From Beroe forskalii (Eukaryota > Ctenophora > Nuda > Beroida > Beroidae), in NCBI GenBank assembly GCA_011033025.1, contig WFMF01000548.1, forward strand, positions 1 to 64,000: 64,000 nucleotides of DNA, given 5' to 3'. The notes beneath the pieces were generated by a model. That model was given only the letters and a program-made list of their open reading frames with translations. It did not search any database and had not been told where the DNA came from. The position numbers were made by a program, and so were the translations under genes. Every line of letters starts with the position of its first letter. Positions within the stretch are counted from its first letter, which is position 1. Positions 21,471-33,556 of the stretch are shown piece after piece.

Positions 21471-23623
21471 TCTTAGTCTTAGTAAAACGGCCACAGTCGG
21501 TTTAATCAACCAGGCCAGTGGCAGCCATGCTGAGCATGGAGACTATCCCTAGTACACTAGGTGAAGGGTGTGAACTCCTGGGTGGTTTTTCAGGCCACCC
21601 GAATGCCGGAGATATCCTGGGCTGAGAGTAGCCTACCCGTCCAGGACCTCACTGGACCAGCAAGCCACCAACGCCCCTGGCTTCAAACAGACTGCAAAAC
21701 AAGTCAGTGCTTGCCTGCAGATTAAGTCGGAGATCAGCCGGAGGTGGCTATGTACCACCTCCCTTCATCTGACTGAGCCACAGGGAGATCTGACCCAACC
21801 AGACTGTGTAAATAATATTCCCATTGATTGGAGTTATGCTGGGATCAATGGGCAAAGCCCAGCTATGGGGTACTACCTGGAAAAGAAGAGAGGGAACTGA
21901 CTGATAGTTTTGTGATATTTTTGGTGATGTTTGTGGTGTTGTATAATTGTTCATTAATCTTGGCAATGTTGCTAAATCTGATTTATTGGGACTAGTCGGT
22001 TCCCGTCCTACGGACGGCGAATGATGGCAGCCGCATGAGCTAACGGCCACATGTCCCTTTGACAGTAGTTTAACCGTGCGAGTTTGGAGGGGAAATTCGA
22101 AACTTTAATTTCTGCGGAAAAAAGCTTCCCACGCCCCCAACGGTAACCCAATATTGCCGACAATATTCTCAAAACCTTTACTCATCATAAGCAACTCCAT
22201 AGCGAAGGAATTTTGAAAAAATTCGAAACTTTATTTTTTGCGAAAAAAAGGGCGTGGCCTCCCACGCCCCTCAGGGTGACCCAATAATTCGGACAAAATT
22301 CTCAAAATTTTTATTCATCATAAGGAACTCGATGGCGAAGGAATTTTGAAAAATTCGAAACTTTAAATTTTGCGGAAAAAAGGGCGTGGCCTCCCACGCC
22401 CCTCAGGGTGACCCAATAATTCGGACAAAATTCTCAAAACTTTTATTCATCATAAGCAACTCGATAGCGAAGGAATTTTGAAAAATTCGAAAGTTTAATT
22501 TTGCGGAAAAAGGGCGTGGCCTCCCGCCCCTTAGGGTGACCCAATAATTCGGACAAAATTCTCAAAATTTTTATTCATCATAAGGAACTCGATGGCGAAG
22601 GAATTTTGAAAAAAATTCGGAAGTTTAATTTTGCGAAAAAAGGGCGTGGCCCCCACTCCCTCAGGGTGGCCGAAAAATTATCTCGGTATTTTTCTAATTT
22701 ATTATTAAGTTTTTGCAACACGACGGAAAAATAATTTTGTTGCCTACTTGAAATCAGTAACGCCACATATAAATAAATATATATATATATATTAACAACA
22801 CGCATTATATATAGTAAGATGGAACATCCTTTCGAAATTGGCTGCAGTTTGTACTGTAGTATTTATTTCTATGGGTCTAGATGTACAGAAATTTGTTGCC
22901 TGACGGAAGTGGTGAGGTAATGGGACTTAGCTGGTTTGAAGTACAGAGTACCCAGCAGGTGAGGGTGATGAAAGTGGGAGATAACGAAATAAAATGTTGT
23001 TTCCTGATAATTGGATATAATATGGGGAGAATTGGACAGTGCGCTTAGTTTTAAAGCAGTAAGAGGGTTGATAATGCAGGGGTCGCCAATGTAACTGCTG
23101 CTTCCAGAATGAGACAAAATTATTCCATGATGGTGCTGAGGAACCTTGGAGGATCTGAACTTTGGAGGGATCTGGAGAAAATCTTATCAGGGGTTCTTGA
23201 GTGGCCTTTGAGAGTTTGAGGAGGAAGCCATATTGTTTTTTGTAGTACAAAGTGAGTACTGACTACCGGGCTGTGCCCATGTTGTTACAGTATATAATAT
23301 GTATTTATGGGTTGATCATTCCCTTTGAGGACAGTCTTCAAGTTAGTGTACCTGAATTATAGTCAATTATTAAGTAAAAAGATAAAAGAATAGTATGGAT
23401 ATAGAAAGAGGGGGCTAGGGTGGTTATAATGTAAAATCAAAAGTTAATATACCGTGAGGGGCTGGATAGTGAAGTTATGATACTTAGCTGGTGAGTGGTA
23501 CTAGAGAGTACCCAGCAGGTGGAAGGAGTGGATGATACCAACTGCATGGGGAAGTGCAGTTGGCACACTCGGGAGGGGGAGGTGCGTGAAGCCCCAACTG
23601 GGAAGAACCAGGTCCCTGCCCCG
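21471..23623 (-). mobile_element. 2.15-kb retroelement-like insertion with 12-bp TSD
   Basis: The insert is flanked by TGGATGACAGGG at 21,459-21,470 and 23,624-23,635, so it is a clean insertion into the satellite. On the minus strand it ends in 'ttttactaagactaaga', a short-repeat tail like those of some LINE-dependent elements, which sets its orientation. Inside are about five ~120-bp tandem units (22,090-22,680), an AT microsatellite near 22,775, and two related segments about 570 bases apart containing 'cacctgctgggtactct'. No complete ORF was recognised; it is non-autonomous or truncated. Confidence 0.7.
22090..22680. repeat. ~120-bp tandem repeat, 5 copies
   Basis: Units run 'gggcgtggcctcccacgccc', then 'ctcagggtgacccaataatt', then 'attcatcataaggaactcga' and 'gcgaaggaattttgaaaa'. 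They lie inside the 21,471-23,623 insertion. Confidence 0.85.
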
Positions 23624-26600
23624 TGGATGACAGGGAGCGCGTAGAATATGGCAATAGGGATCAGGTTCAAATTGGGCATTGCACTGACTCACCTGCCACT
23701 AGCTGGATGACAGGGAGCGCGTAGAATATGGCAATAGGGATCAGGTTCAAATTGGGCATTGCACTGACTCACCTGCCACTAGCTGGATGACAGGGAGCGC
23801 GTAGAATATGGCAATAGGGATCAGGTTCAAATTGGGCATTGCACTGACTCACCTGCCACTAGCTGGATGACAGGGAGCGTAGAATATGGCAATAGGGATC
23901 AGGTTCAAATTGGGCATTGCACTGACTCACCTGCCACTAGCTGGATGACAGGAGCGCGTAGAATATGGCAATAGGGATCAGGTTCAAATTGGGCATTGCA
24001 CTGACTCACCTGCCACTAGCTGGATGACAGGGAGCGCGTAGAATATGGCAATAGGGATCAGGTTCAAATTGGGCATTGCACTGACTCACCTGCCACTAGC
24101 TGGATGACAGGGAGCGCGTAGAATATGGCAATAGGGATCAGGTTCAAATTGGGCATTGCACTGACTCACCTGCCACTAGCTGGATGACAGGGAGCGCGTA
24201 GAATATGGCAATAGGGATCAGGTTCAAATTGGGCATTGCACTGACTCACCTGCCACTAGCTGGATGACAGGGAGCGCGTAGAATATGGCAATAGGGATCA
24301 GGTTCAAATTGGGCATTGCACTGACTCACCTGCCACTAGCTGGATGACAGGGAGCGCAGAATATGGCAATAGGGATCAGGTTCAAATTGGGCATTGCACT
24401 GACTCACCTGCCACTAGCTGGATGACAGGAGCGCGTAGAATATGGCAATAGGGATCAGGTTCAAATTGGGCATTGCACTGACTCACCTGCCACTAGCTGG
24501 ATGACAGGGAGCGCGTAGAATATGGCAATAGGGATCAGGTTCAAATTGGGCATTGCACTGACTCACCTGCCACTAGCTGGATGACAGGGAGCGCGTAGAA
24601 TATGGCAATAGGGATCAGGTTCAAATTGGGCATTGCACTGACTCACCTGCCACTAGCTGGATGACAGGGAGCGCGTAGAATATGGCAATAGGGATCAGGT
24701 TCAAATTGGGCATTGCACTGACTCACCTGCCACTAGCTGGATGACAGGGAGCGCGTAGAATATGGCAATAGGGATCAGGTTCAAATTGGGCATTGCACTG
24801 ACTCACCTGCCACTAGCTGGATGACAGGGAGCGCGTAGAATATGGCAATAGGGATCAGGTTCAAATTGGGCATTGCACTGACTCACCTGCCACTAGCTGG
24901 ATGACAGGGAGCGCGTAGAATATGGCAATAGGGATCAGGTTCAAATTGGGCATTGCACTGACTCACCTGCCACTAGCTGGATGACAGGGAGCGCGTAGAA
25001 TATGGCAATAGGGATCAGGTTCAAATTGGGCATTGCACTGACTCACCTGCCACTAGCTGGATGACAGGGAGCGCGTAGAATATGGCAATAGGGATCAGGT
25101 TCAAATTGGGCATTGCACTGACTCACCTGCCACTAGCTGGATGACAGGGAGCGCGTAGAATATGGCAATAGGGATCAGGTTCAAATTGGGCATTGCACTG
25201 ACTCACCTGCCACTAGCTGGATGACAGGGAGCGCGTAGAATATGGCAATAGGGATCAGGTTCAAATTGGGCATTGCACTGACTCACCTGCCACTAGCTGG
25301 ATGACAGGGAGCGCGTAGAATATGGCAATAGGGATCAGGTTCAAATTGGGCATTGCACTGACTCACCTGCCACTAGCTGGATGACAGGGAGCGCGTAGAA
25401 TATGGCAATAGGGATCAGGTTCAAATTGGGCATTGCACTGACTCACCTGCCACTAGCTGGATGACAGGGAGCGCGTAGAATATGGCAATAGGGATCAGGT
25501 TCAAATTGGGCATTGCACTGACTCACCTGCCACTAGCTGGATGACAGGGAGCGCGTAGAATATGGCAATAGGGATCAGGTTCAAATTGGGCATTGCACTG
25601 ACTCACCTGCCACTAGCTGGATGACAGGAGCGCGTAGAATATGGCAATAGGGATCAGGTTCAAATTGGGCATTGCACTGACTCACCTGCCACTAGCTGGA
25701 TGACAGGGAGCGCGTAGAATATGGCAATAGGGATCAGGTTCAAATTGGGCATTGCACTGACTCACCTGCCACTAGCTGGATGACAGGGAGCGCGTAGAAT
25801 ATGGCAGGGACGGTTCAAATTGGGCATTGCACTGACTCACCTGCCACTAGCTGGATGATGTGAAATTGGGTTCAAATTGGGCATTGCACTGACTCACCTG
25901 CCACTAGCTGGATGACAGGGAGCGCGTAGAATATGGCAATAGGGATCAGGTTCAAATTGGGCATTGCACTGACTCACCTGCCACTAGCTGGATGACAGGG
26001 AGCGCGTAGAATATGGCAATAGGGATCAGGTTCAAATTGGGCATTGCACTGACTCACCTGCCACTAGCTGGATGACAGGAGCGCGTAGAATATGGCAATA
26101 GGGATCAGGTTCAAATTGGGCATTGCACTGACTCACCTGCCACTAGCTGGATGACAGGGAGCGCGTAGAATATGGCAATAGGGATCAGGTTCAAATTGGG
26201 CATTGCACTGACTCACCTGCCACTAGCTGGATGACAGGGAGCGCGTAGAATATGGCAATAGGGATCAGGTTCAAATTGGGCATTGCACTGACTCACCTGC
26301 CACTAGCTGGATGACAGGGAGCGCGTAGAATATGGCAATAGGGATCAGGTTCAAATTGGGCATTGCACTGACTCACCTGCCACTAGCTGGATGACAGGGA
26401 GCGCGTAGAATATGGCAATAGGGATCAGGTTCAAATTGGGCATTGCACTGACTCACCTGCCACTAGCTGGATGACAGGGAGCGCGTAGAATATGGCAATA
26501 GGGATCAGGTTCAAATTGGGCATTGCACTGACTCACCTGCCACTAGCTGGATGACAGGGAGCGCGTAGAATATGGCAATAGGGATCAGGTTCAAATTGGG

Positions 26601-28719
26601 CATTGCACTGACTCACCTGCCACTAGCTGGATGACAGGGAGCGCGTAGAATATGGCAATAGGGATCAGGTTCAAATTGGGCATTGCACTGACTCACCTGC
26701 CACTAGCTGGATGACAGGGAGCGCGTAGAATATGGCAATAGGGATCAGGTTCAAATTGGGCATTGCACTGACTCACCTGCCACTAGCTGGATGACAGGGA
26801 GCGCGTAGAATATGGCAATAGGGATCAGGTTCAAATTGGGCATTGCACTGACTCACCTGCCACTAGCTGGATGACAGGGAGCGCGTAGAATATGGCAATA
26901 GGGATCAGGTTCAAATTGGGCATTGCACTGACTCACCTGCCACTAGCTGGATGACAGGGAGCGCGTAGAATATGGCAATAGGGATCAGGTTCAAATTGGG
27001 CATTGCACTGACTCACCTGCCACTAGCTGGATGACAGGGAGCGCGTAGAATATGGCAATAGGGATCAGGTTCAAATTGGGCATTGCACTGACTCACCTGC
27101 CACTAGCTGGATGACAGGGAGCGCGTAGAATATGGCAATAGGGATCAGGTTCAAATTGGGCATTGCACTGACTCACCTGCCACTAGCTGGATGACAGGGA
27201 GCGTAGAATATGGCAATAGGGATCAGGTTCAAATTGGGCATTGCACTGACTCACCTGCCACTAGCTGGATGACAGGGCAGAATATGGCAATAGGGATCAG
27301 GTTCAAATTGGGCATTGCACTGACTCACCTGCCACTAGCTGGATGACAGGAGCGCGTAGAATATGGCAATAGGGATCAGGTTCAAATTGGGCATTGCACT
27401 GACTCACCTGCCACTAGCTGGATGACAGGGAGCGCGTAGAATATGGCAATAGGGATCAGGTTCAAATTGGGCATTGCACTGACTCACCTGCCACTAGCTG
27501 GATGACAGGGAGCGCGTAGAATATGGCAATAGGGATCAGGTTCAAATTGGGCATTGCACTGACTCACCTGCCACTAGCTGGATGACAGGGAGCGCGTAGA
27601 ATATGGCAATAGGGATCAGGTTCAAATTGGGCATTGCACTGACTCACCTGCCACTAGCTGGATGACAGGGGAGCGCGTAGAATATGGCAATAGGGATCAG
27701 GTTCAAATTGGGCATTGCACTGACTCACCTGCCACTAGCTGGATGACAGGGAGCGCGTAGAATATGGCAATAGGGATCAGGTTCAAATTGGGCATTGCAC
27801 TGACTCACCTGCCACTAGCTGGATGACAGGGAGCGCGTAGAATATGGCAATAGGGATCAGGTTCAAATTGGGCATTGCACTGACTCACCTGCCACTAGCT
27901 GGATGACAGGGAGCGCGTAGAATATGGCAATAGGGATCAGGTTCAAATTGGGCATTGCACTGACTCACCTGCCACTAGCTGGATGACAGGGAGCGCGTAG
28001 AATATGGCAATAGGGATCAGGTTCAAATTGGGCATTGCACTGACTCACCTGCCACTAGCTGGATGACAGGGAGCGCGTAGAATATGGCAATAGGGATCAG
28101 GTTCAAATTGGGCATTGCACTGACTCACCTGCCACTAGCTGGATGACAGGGAGCGCGTAGAATATGGCAATAGGGATCAGGTTCAAATTGGGCATTGCAC
28201 TGACTCACCTGCCACTAGCTGGATGACAGGGAGCGCGTAGAATATGGCAATAGGGATCAGGTTCAAATTGGGCATTGCACTGACTCACCTGCCACTAGCT
28301 GGATGACAGGAGCGCGTAGAATATGGCAATAGGGATCAGGTTCAAATTGGGCATTGCACTGACTCACCTGCCACTAGCTGGATGACAGGGAGCGCGTAGA
28401 ATATGGCAATAGGGATCAGGTTCAAATTGTGCATTGCACTGACTCACCTGCCACTAGCTGGATGACAGGGAGCGCGTAGAATATGGCAATAGGGATCAGG
28501 TTCAAATTGGGCATTGCACTGACTCACCTGCCACTAGCTGGATGACAGGGAGCGCGTAGAATATGGCAATAGGGATCAGGTTCAAATTGGGCATTGCACT
28601 GACTCACCTGCCACTAGCTGGATGACAGGGAGCGCGTAGAATATGGCAATAGGGATCAGGTTCAAATTGGGCATTGCACTGACTCACCTGCCACTAGCTG
28701 GATGACAGGGAGCGCGTAG
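23624..28719 (-). repeat. 80-bp exon 8-edge satellite, block 3 (~64 copies)
   Basis: A highly homogeneous 80-bp unit. On the SIDT strand each copy contains the coding end of exon 8 (NLIPIAIFYALPVIQLVA), the splice donor GGCAG|GTGAGTCAG, and about 25 bases of intron ('tgcaatgcccaatttgaac'). Most copies are identical; variants are 1-4 base deletions in 'cagggagcgcg' and one rearranged pair near 25,800-25,870. No copy carries a recognisable acceptor. Confidence 0.97.
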
Positions 28720-31700
28720 GGGAGGGGGTAAGGCAAACTTTGGCAAACTATGGCAAACTTTGGCAAACACTTTTTTTGGCAAACTCCAAAAAAAGTGGAA
28801 GCATTTGCCAAAGTTTGCCAAAGTTTGCCAAAAATAAAACACCTTTTTAGCCACTTTGGCAACACTTTAGGTACCCATAATATGCTTTTCAAAGATGCTG
28901 AATCGATTCCCAAGGTCTGTTTCACATTTTGACGTTATCCAGAAGCTTTAACAGCGACTACATCCACATTGAATAGAGTAGTGGGCTACAGTAACAAATA
29001 CGATATTTCATTACCTCTTACTTTAAGTTTTATGCATTCAAGTACTGAGTAGTCCGATCAAACTGTTGTATGAAGCCCTAAAACCGAAGCATCCACGCTA
29101 CATAAGTCTGATACTACAGCATTAAATCAATAGTAAGGCCCCACCGTGACCATTGGGCAGTTTCCATGGATTCCTGCAACATAACCTGACATGTTGAGAA
29201 TGCTAATTGCCTAGTGAAGGTTAAGTGGAGCCAAGTGGTGGCTGTTTGTAGCATAGTGGAGCCTATTGGAGGCTCTGAGGAGTCTAGTGACGGCTGAGTG
29301 GATCCCAGTGGGGGCTTTGTAGAGCCTAGTAGAAGCTGTGTTGAGCCTAGTGAAGGCTGAGTGGATCCTAGTGGAGAGTGATTGGAGCCTAGTGGAGGCT
29401 TTGTAGAGCCTAGTAGTAGCTGTGTGGAGCCTAGTGGTCCACAAGGCTCCACTCATTCTACACTAGACTCCACTCAGCCTTCACAAGTAGTGGAGGCTGC
29501 TCGGAGCCCAGTGGAGGTTGAGTGGAGGCTGTGTAGAGCCTAATGGAGGCTGTCTGGAGCCTAGTGGAGACTTTGCAGAGTCATTAGGCTCCACTAGGCT
29601 CCATTCAGCCTCTGACCACTCTACACTAGGCTCCACCCAGCCTTCACTAGTAGTGGAGGCTGTGTGGAGGTTGAGTGGAGCCTAGTAGAGGCTGATTGGA
29701 GCCTGATTGGAGGCTGAGTGGAGCCTAGCGGAGGCTGACTGGAGCCTAGTGGAGGTTGTGTAGAGCCTAACGGAGGCTGTGTGAAGCCTATTGGAAGCTT
29801 TGTAGAGACTAGTGGTCCACTAGACTTCACTTAGCCTACACTAGGCTACATTCAGCCTCTACTAGGCTCCACACAGCCTCCATTGCGCAGTTGTCGTTTT
29901 CAGCATCTGAAGTGCCCACTCAGCTCAAATCATTGACAGGCCACCCTGTTAGACCGTGGGAAAAAGATTCTTATGTGCGCACTTGTCTGTAGGCCGTAGA
30001 GACTAGTGGTCCACTAGGCTCCTCAGCCTCCACGAGGCTCCATTCAGCCTCTACTAGGCTCCACACAGCCTCCATTAGGCTCCAATCACTCCAGTCTTCA
30101 CTTTATAGTAGTGGAGACTGTGTGGAGCCCAGTGGAGATTGTGTGGAAGCTGTGTGGAGACTAGTGTAGGCTGTGTGGAGCCTAGTGGAGACTGTGTGGA
30201 GCCTAATGGAGGCTGTGTGGAGCCTAGAGGCGGCTGTGTGGAGCCTAGTGGAGGCTGTCTGGAGCCTAGTGGAGGCTGTCTGGAGTCTAGTGGGGGCTGT
30301 GTGGAGCATAGTGGATGCGGAGTGGCGCCTAGTGGATGCTCAGTGGAGCTTAGTGAAGGCTGAGTGGAGGCTGTATGGAGCCTAGTGGAGGCTGTGTGGA
30401 GCCTAGTGGAGGCTGTCTGGAGTCTAGTGGTGGCTGTGTTGAGCCTAGTGGAGGCTGTGTGGAGCCTAGAGGCGGCTGTGTGGAGGCCTGGAGCCCATAG
30501 TGGTGGCTGTGTGGAGCCTAGTGGAGTTGAGGCTGTCTGTAGTCTAGTGGAGGCTCCGTGGAGTCTAGTGGAGGCTGGGTAGAGGCTAGAGGCGGCTCCT
30601 GGGTGGAGCCTAGTGAGGCTGGTTGAGCCTGTTGAGTCTGGGGGAGCCTAGTGGAGACTGTGGGGGAGCCTAATGGGAGGCTGTGTGTGGTCTAGAGGCG
30701 GCTGTGTGGAGCCTAGTGGAGGCTGTCTGGAGCCCTAGTGGAGGCTGTGTGGAGTCTAGTGGGGGCTGTGGAGCATAGTGGATGCGGAGTGGCGCCTAGT
30801 GGATGCTCAGTGGAGCTTAGTGAAGGCTGAGTGGAGGCTGTATGGAGCCTAGTGGAGGCTGTGTCTGGAGTCTAGTGGTGGCTGTGTTGAGCCTAGTGGA
30901 GGCTGTGTGGAGCCTAGAGGCGGCTGTGTGGAGCCTAGTGGAGGCTGTCTGGAGTCTAGTGTGGAGCCTATAGTGAAGTCTGTGTGGAGCCTATTGGAGG
31001 CTGTGTGGAGCCTAGTGGAGGCTGTCTGTAGTCTAGTGGAGGCTCCGTGGAGTCTAGTGGAGGCTGGGTAGAGGCTAGAGGCGGCTGGGTGGAGCCTATT
31101 GAAGGCCGAGTGGAGCCTAGTGGAGGCTGGTTGGAGCCTGTTGGAGTCTGGGGGGAGCCTAGTGGTGGCTGTGTGGAGCCTAGTGAAGGCTGAGTGGTGC
31201 TTAGTGGAGGCTGTGTGGAGCCTAATGGAGGCTGTGTGGAGCCTAGTGGAGGCTGTCTGGAGTCTAGTGGTGACTGTGTGGAGCCTAGTGGAGGCTGTGT
31301 GGAGCCTAGAGGCGGCTGTGTGGAGCCTAGTGGAGGCTGTCTGGAGTCTAGTGGTGGCTGTGTGGAGCCTAGTGGAGTCTGTGTGGAGCCTATTGGAGGC
31401 TGTGTGGAGCCTAGTGGAGGCTTCTGTAGTCTAGTGGAGGCTGTGTGGAGCCTAGTGGAGGCTGGGTAGAGGCTAGAGGCGGCTGGGTGGAGCCTATTGA
31501 AGGCCGAGTGGAGCCTAGTGGAGGCCGAGTGGAGGCTGGTTGGAGCCTGGTGGTGGCTGTGTGGAGCCTAGTGGAGGCTGGTTGGAGCCTGTTGGAGGCT
31601 GGGTGGAGCCTAGTGGTGGCTGTGTGGAGCCTAGTGAAGGCTGAGTGGTGCCTAGTGGCGTCTGAGTGGTGCCCAGTGGAGGATAGTTGGAGCTATCTGA

Positions 31701-32495
31701 AAGTTTGAATCTATAAATTGTTTTTCAAATTACTAAATAAGTGCACATTTTATCAGTTTCAGCTAATTGATTAAGGCTCCAGTGAGCCTCCGTATAGCCT
31801 CCACTAGCCTCCATTAGGCTCCATATTAAAGCTTTAGCCTGCACGAAAATGTTATGTTTCAGTTTCTGTGGAGGCTAATGGAGGATTATTCTTCAGTGGA
31901 GGCTAAATCAAAATTTTAGCCTCAATAGAGGTTGAGTGGAGGCTAATGGAAGCTGGTGGGCTCTTATTATCCACAACAGTGGAGGCTTTTTTCGAAAATT
32001 AGACTATTGCAACCATTAGCCTCAATGGAGGCAAATTTTTGAAATTACCCTACACTCAGCCTCCGGACCCATGGATACTAATGCAGGCTAATTTTGGTCA
32101 TGTTCCTGTGGTACCATTTTGCCGAAGACACGTTATCTGATGAACTCAAGTTAAAGATAAGTAGATAGTAGATACATGTATCCATGCCTGGGAATTATAA
32201 GCAACTCTTTTCTCGAACGAAAAGGTTCTCGAAATTTCTAACCCTGGTCCTTCAGCCTAAGGATACCTTTTTGTAAACAGTATGGTGCTTGGACAGGGAA
32301 GGTCCAGGCGTAAAGCCTCGAAGGGGAAGGTCTGAATGAAAATTAAGCATTGGATATCGATTCAGCTCCTTTGAAAACCATTATACACACGTCCTGTATG
32401 CACTGTGGACAAGAAATCAGAAATTACAAAATTTTTGGTTTATTTTTGGCAAACTTTGGCAAATTTTGGCAAACTTTGGCAAACTATGGTATTTT
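28720..32495. mobile_element. Large foldback-type element, copy A
   Basis: The element sits in the 80-bp satellite. Its left end is G-rich then 'taaggcaaactttggcaaac', forming a quasi-palindromic module with 'gtttgccaaagtttgcc' around a hairpin ('actttttttggcaaactcc...'). The right end (about 32,430-32,490) has the matching 'ggcaaactttggcaaa' run but lacks the terminal G/C stretch, so it may be truncated or rearranged. Sequences further inside each end ('gctgaatcgat') also match in inverse. The interior is mostly a ~21-bp minisatellite (29,210-31,700). No transposase was seen; it is non-autonomous. A second copy, reversed, lies at 61,650-64,000. Confidence 0.75.
29210..31700. repeat. ~21-bp minisatellite 'gtgtggagcctagtggaggc'
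   Basis: A long array with many point variants and higher-order blocks (e.g. 'agaggcggctgtgtggagcc' recurring). Left parts include reversed segments ('ggctccactcagcct'), so orientation switches within the element. All open frames through it (WSLVEAV and EPSGGCV repeats) are repeat artefacts. Confidence 0.9.
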
Positions 32496-32499
32496 CAAA

Positions 32500-33304
32500 T
32501 TGGGCATTGCAATAGGGATCAGGTGACTCACCTGCCACTAGCTGGATGACAGGGAGCGCGTAGAATATGGCAATAGGGATCAGGTTCAAATTGGGCATTG
32601 CACTGACTCACCTGCCACTAGCTGGATGACAGGGAGCGCGTAGAATATGGCAATAGGGATCAGGTTCAAATTGGGCATTGCACTGACTCACCTGCCACTA
32701 GCTGGATGACAGGGAGCGCGTAGAATATGGCAATAGGGATCAGGTTCAAATTGGGCATTGCACTGACTCACCTGCCACTAGCTGGATGACAGGGAGCGCG
32801 TAGAATATGGCAATAGGGATCAGGTTCAAATTGGGCATTGCACTGACTCACCTGCCACTAGCTGGATGACAGGAGCGCGTAGAATATGGCAATAGGGATC
32901 AGGTTCAAATTGGGCATTGCACTGACTCACCTGCCACTAGCTGGATGACAGGGAGCGCGTAGAATATGGCAATAGGGATCAGGTTCAAATTGGGCATTGC
33001 ACTGACTCACCTGCCACTAGCTGGATGACAGGAGCGCGTAGAATATGGCAATAGGGATCAGGTTCAAATTGGGCATTGCACTGACTCACCTGCCACTAGC
33101 TGGATGACAGGAGCGCGTAGAATATGGCAATAGGGATCAGGTTCAAATTGGGCATTGCACTGACTCACCTGCCACTAGCTGGATGACAGGGAGCGCGTAG
33201 AATATGGCAATAGGGATCAGGTTCAAATTGGGCATTGCACTGACTCACCTGCCACTAGCTGGATGACAGGGAGCGCGTAGAATATGGCAATAGGGATCAG
33301 GTTC
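32500..33304 (-). repeat. 80-bp exon 8-edge satellite, block 4 (~10 copies, incl. founder)
   Basis: The array begins, in gene direction, with the genuine end of exon 8 and its donor at 33,248-33,249 and continues as direct copies into the intron. It is broken at 32,490-32,530 where the foldback element abuts a scrambled unit. Confidence 0.95.
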
Positions 33305-33552
33305 CACTGGTAGAGTCTGTACTTGTACTCGTTGCTGTTGCAGCTGAGGTCTGCCACCGTCAGCTCCACCTTGGAGCGTCTGATCTCCGTCACCTCGTTC
33401 AGATCCTCGCAGTAGTCCACACTTCCCAAGCTATCCTGCGTCTTGTGACGCTGGTGCTCACCCCGCGACACGGAGTCCCCACTGCGGCCCCCTTTAGGGT
33501 CGTGTGATGTCGCTCCGTATGAGGGCTTGATGTCCTCGGGAGCAGCAATCTC
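33249..33552 (-). CDS. SIDT: SIDT exon 8 (cytosolic loop + transmembrane helix)
   Basis: The acceptor 'ttacaccccgcag' joins exon 7 in phase 0. The 304-bp exon encodes an acidic/polar loop (EIAAPEDIKPSYGATSHDPK...), then RRSKVELTVADLSCNSNEYK and YRLYQWNLIPIAIFYALPVI followed by QLVAG. It aligns with [20 protein letters not shown] and [20 protein letters not shown] of human SIDT2. The donor GGCAG|GTGAGT is the first of about 90 near-identical donors spaced 80 bases apart. Read-through into the intron meets a stop within 11 codons (VAGESVQCPI-stop). Confidence 0.95.
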
Positions 33553-33556
33553 CTGC

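Noticed and set aside
18863-28719. CRISPR-like regularity of the 80-bp array
   Set aside because: There are no variable spacers; the whole 80-bp unit repeats, and the setting is a eukaryotic intron.
30139-31708. WSLVEAV / EPSGGCV repeat proteins (also 62,879-63,984)
   Set aside because: Frames through a 21-bp minisatellite inside a foldback element; no start context or conserved domain.
32120-32165. CTGATGA resembling a hammerhead ribozyme core
   Set aside because: No GAAA segment with a flanking stem at the right distance; chance match.
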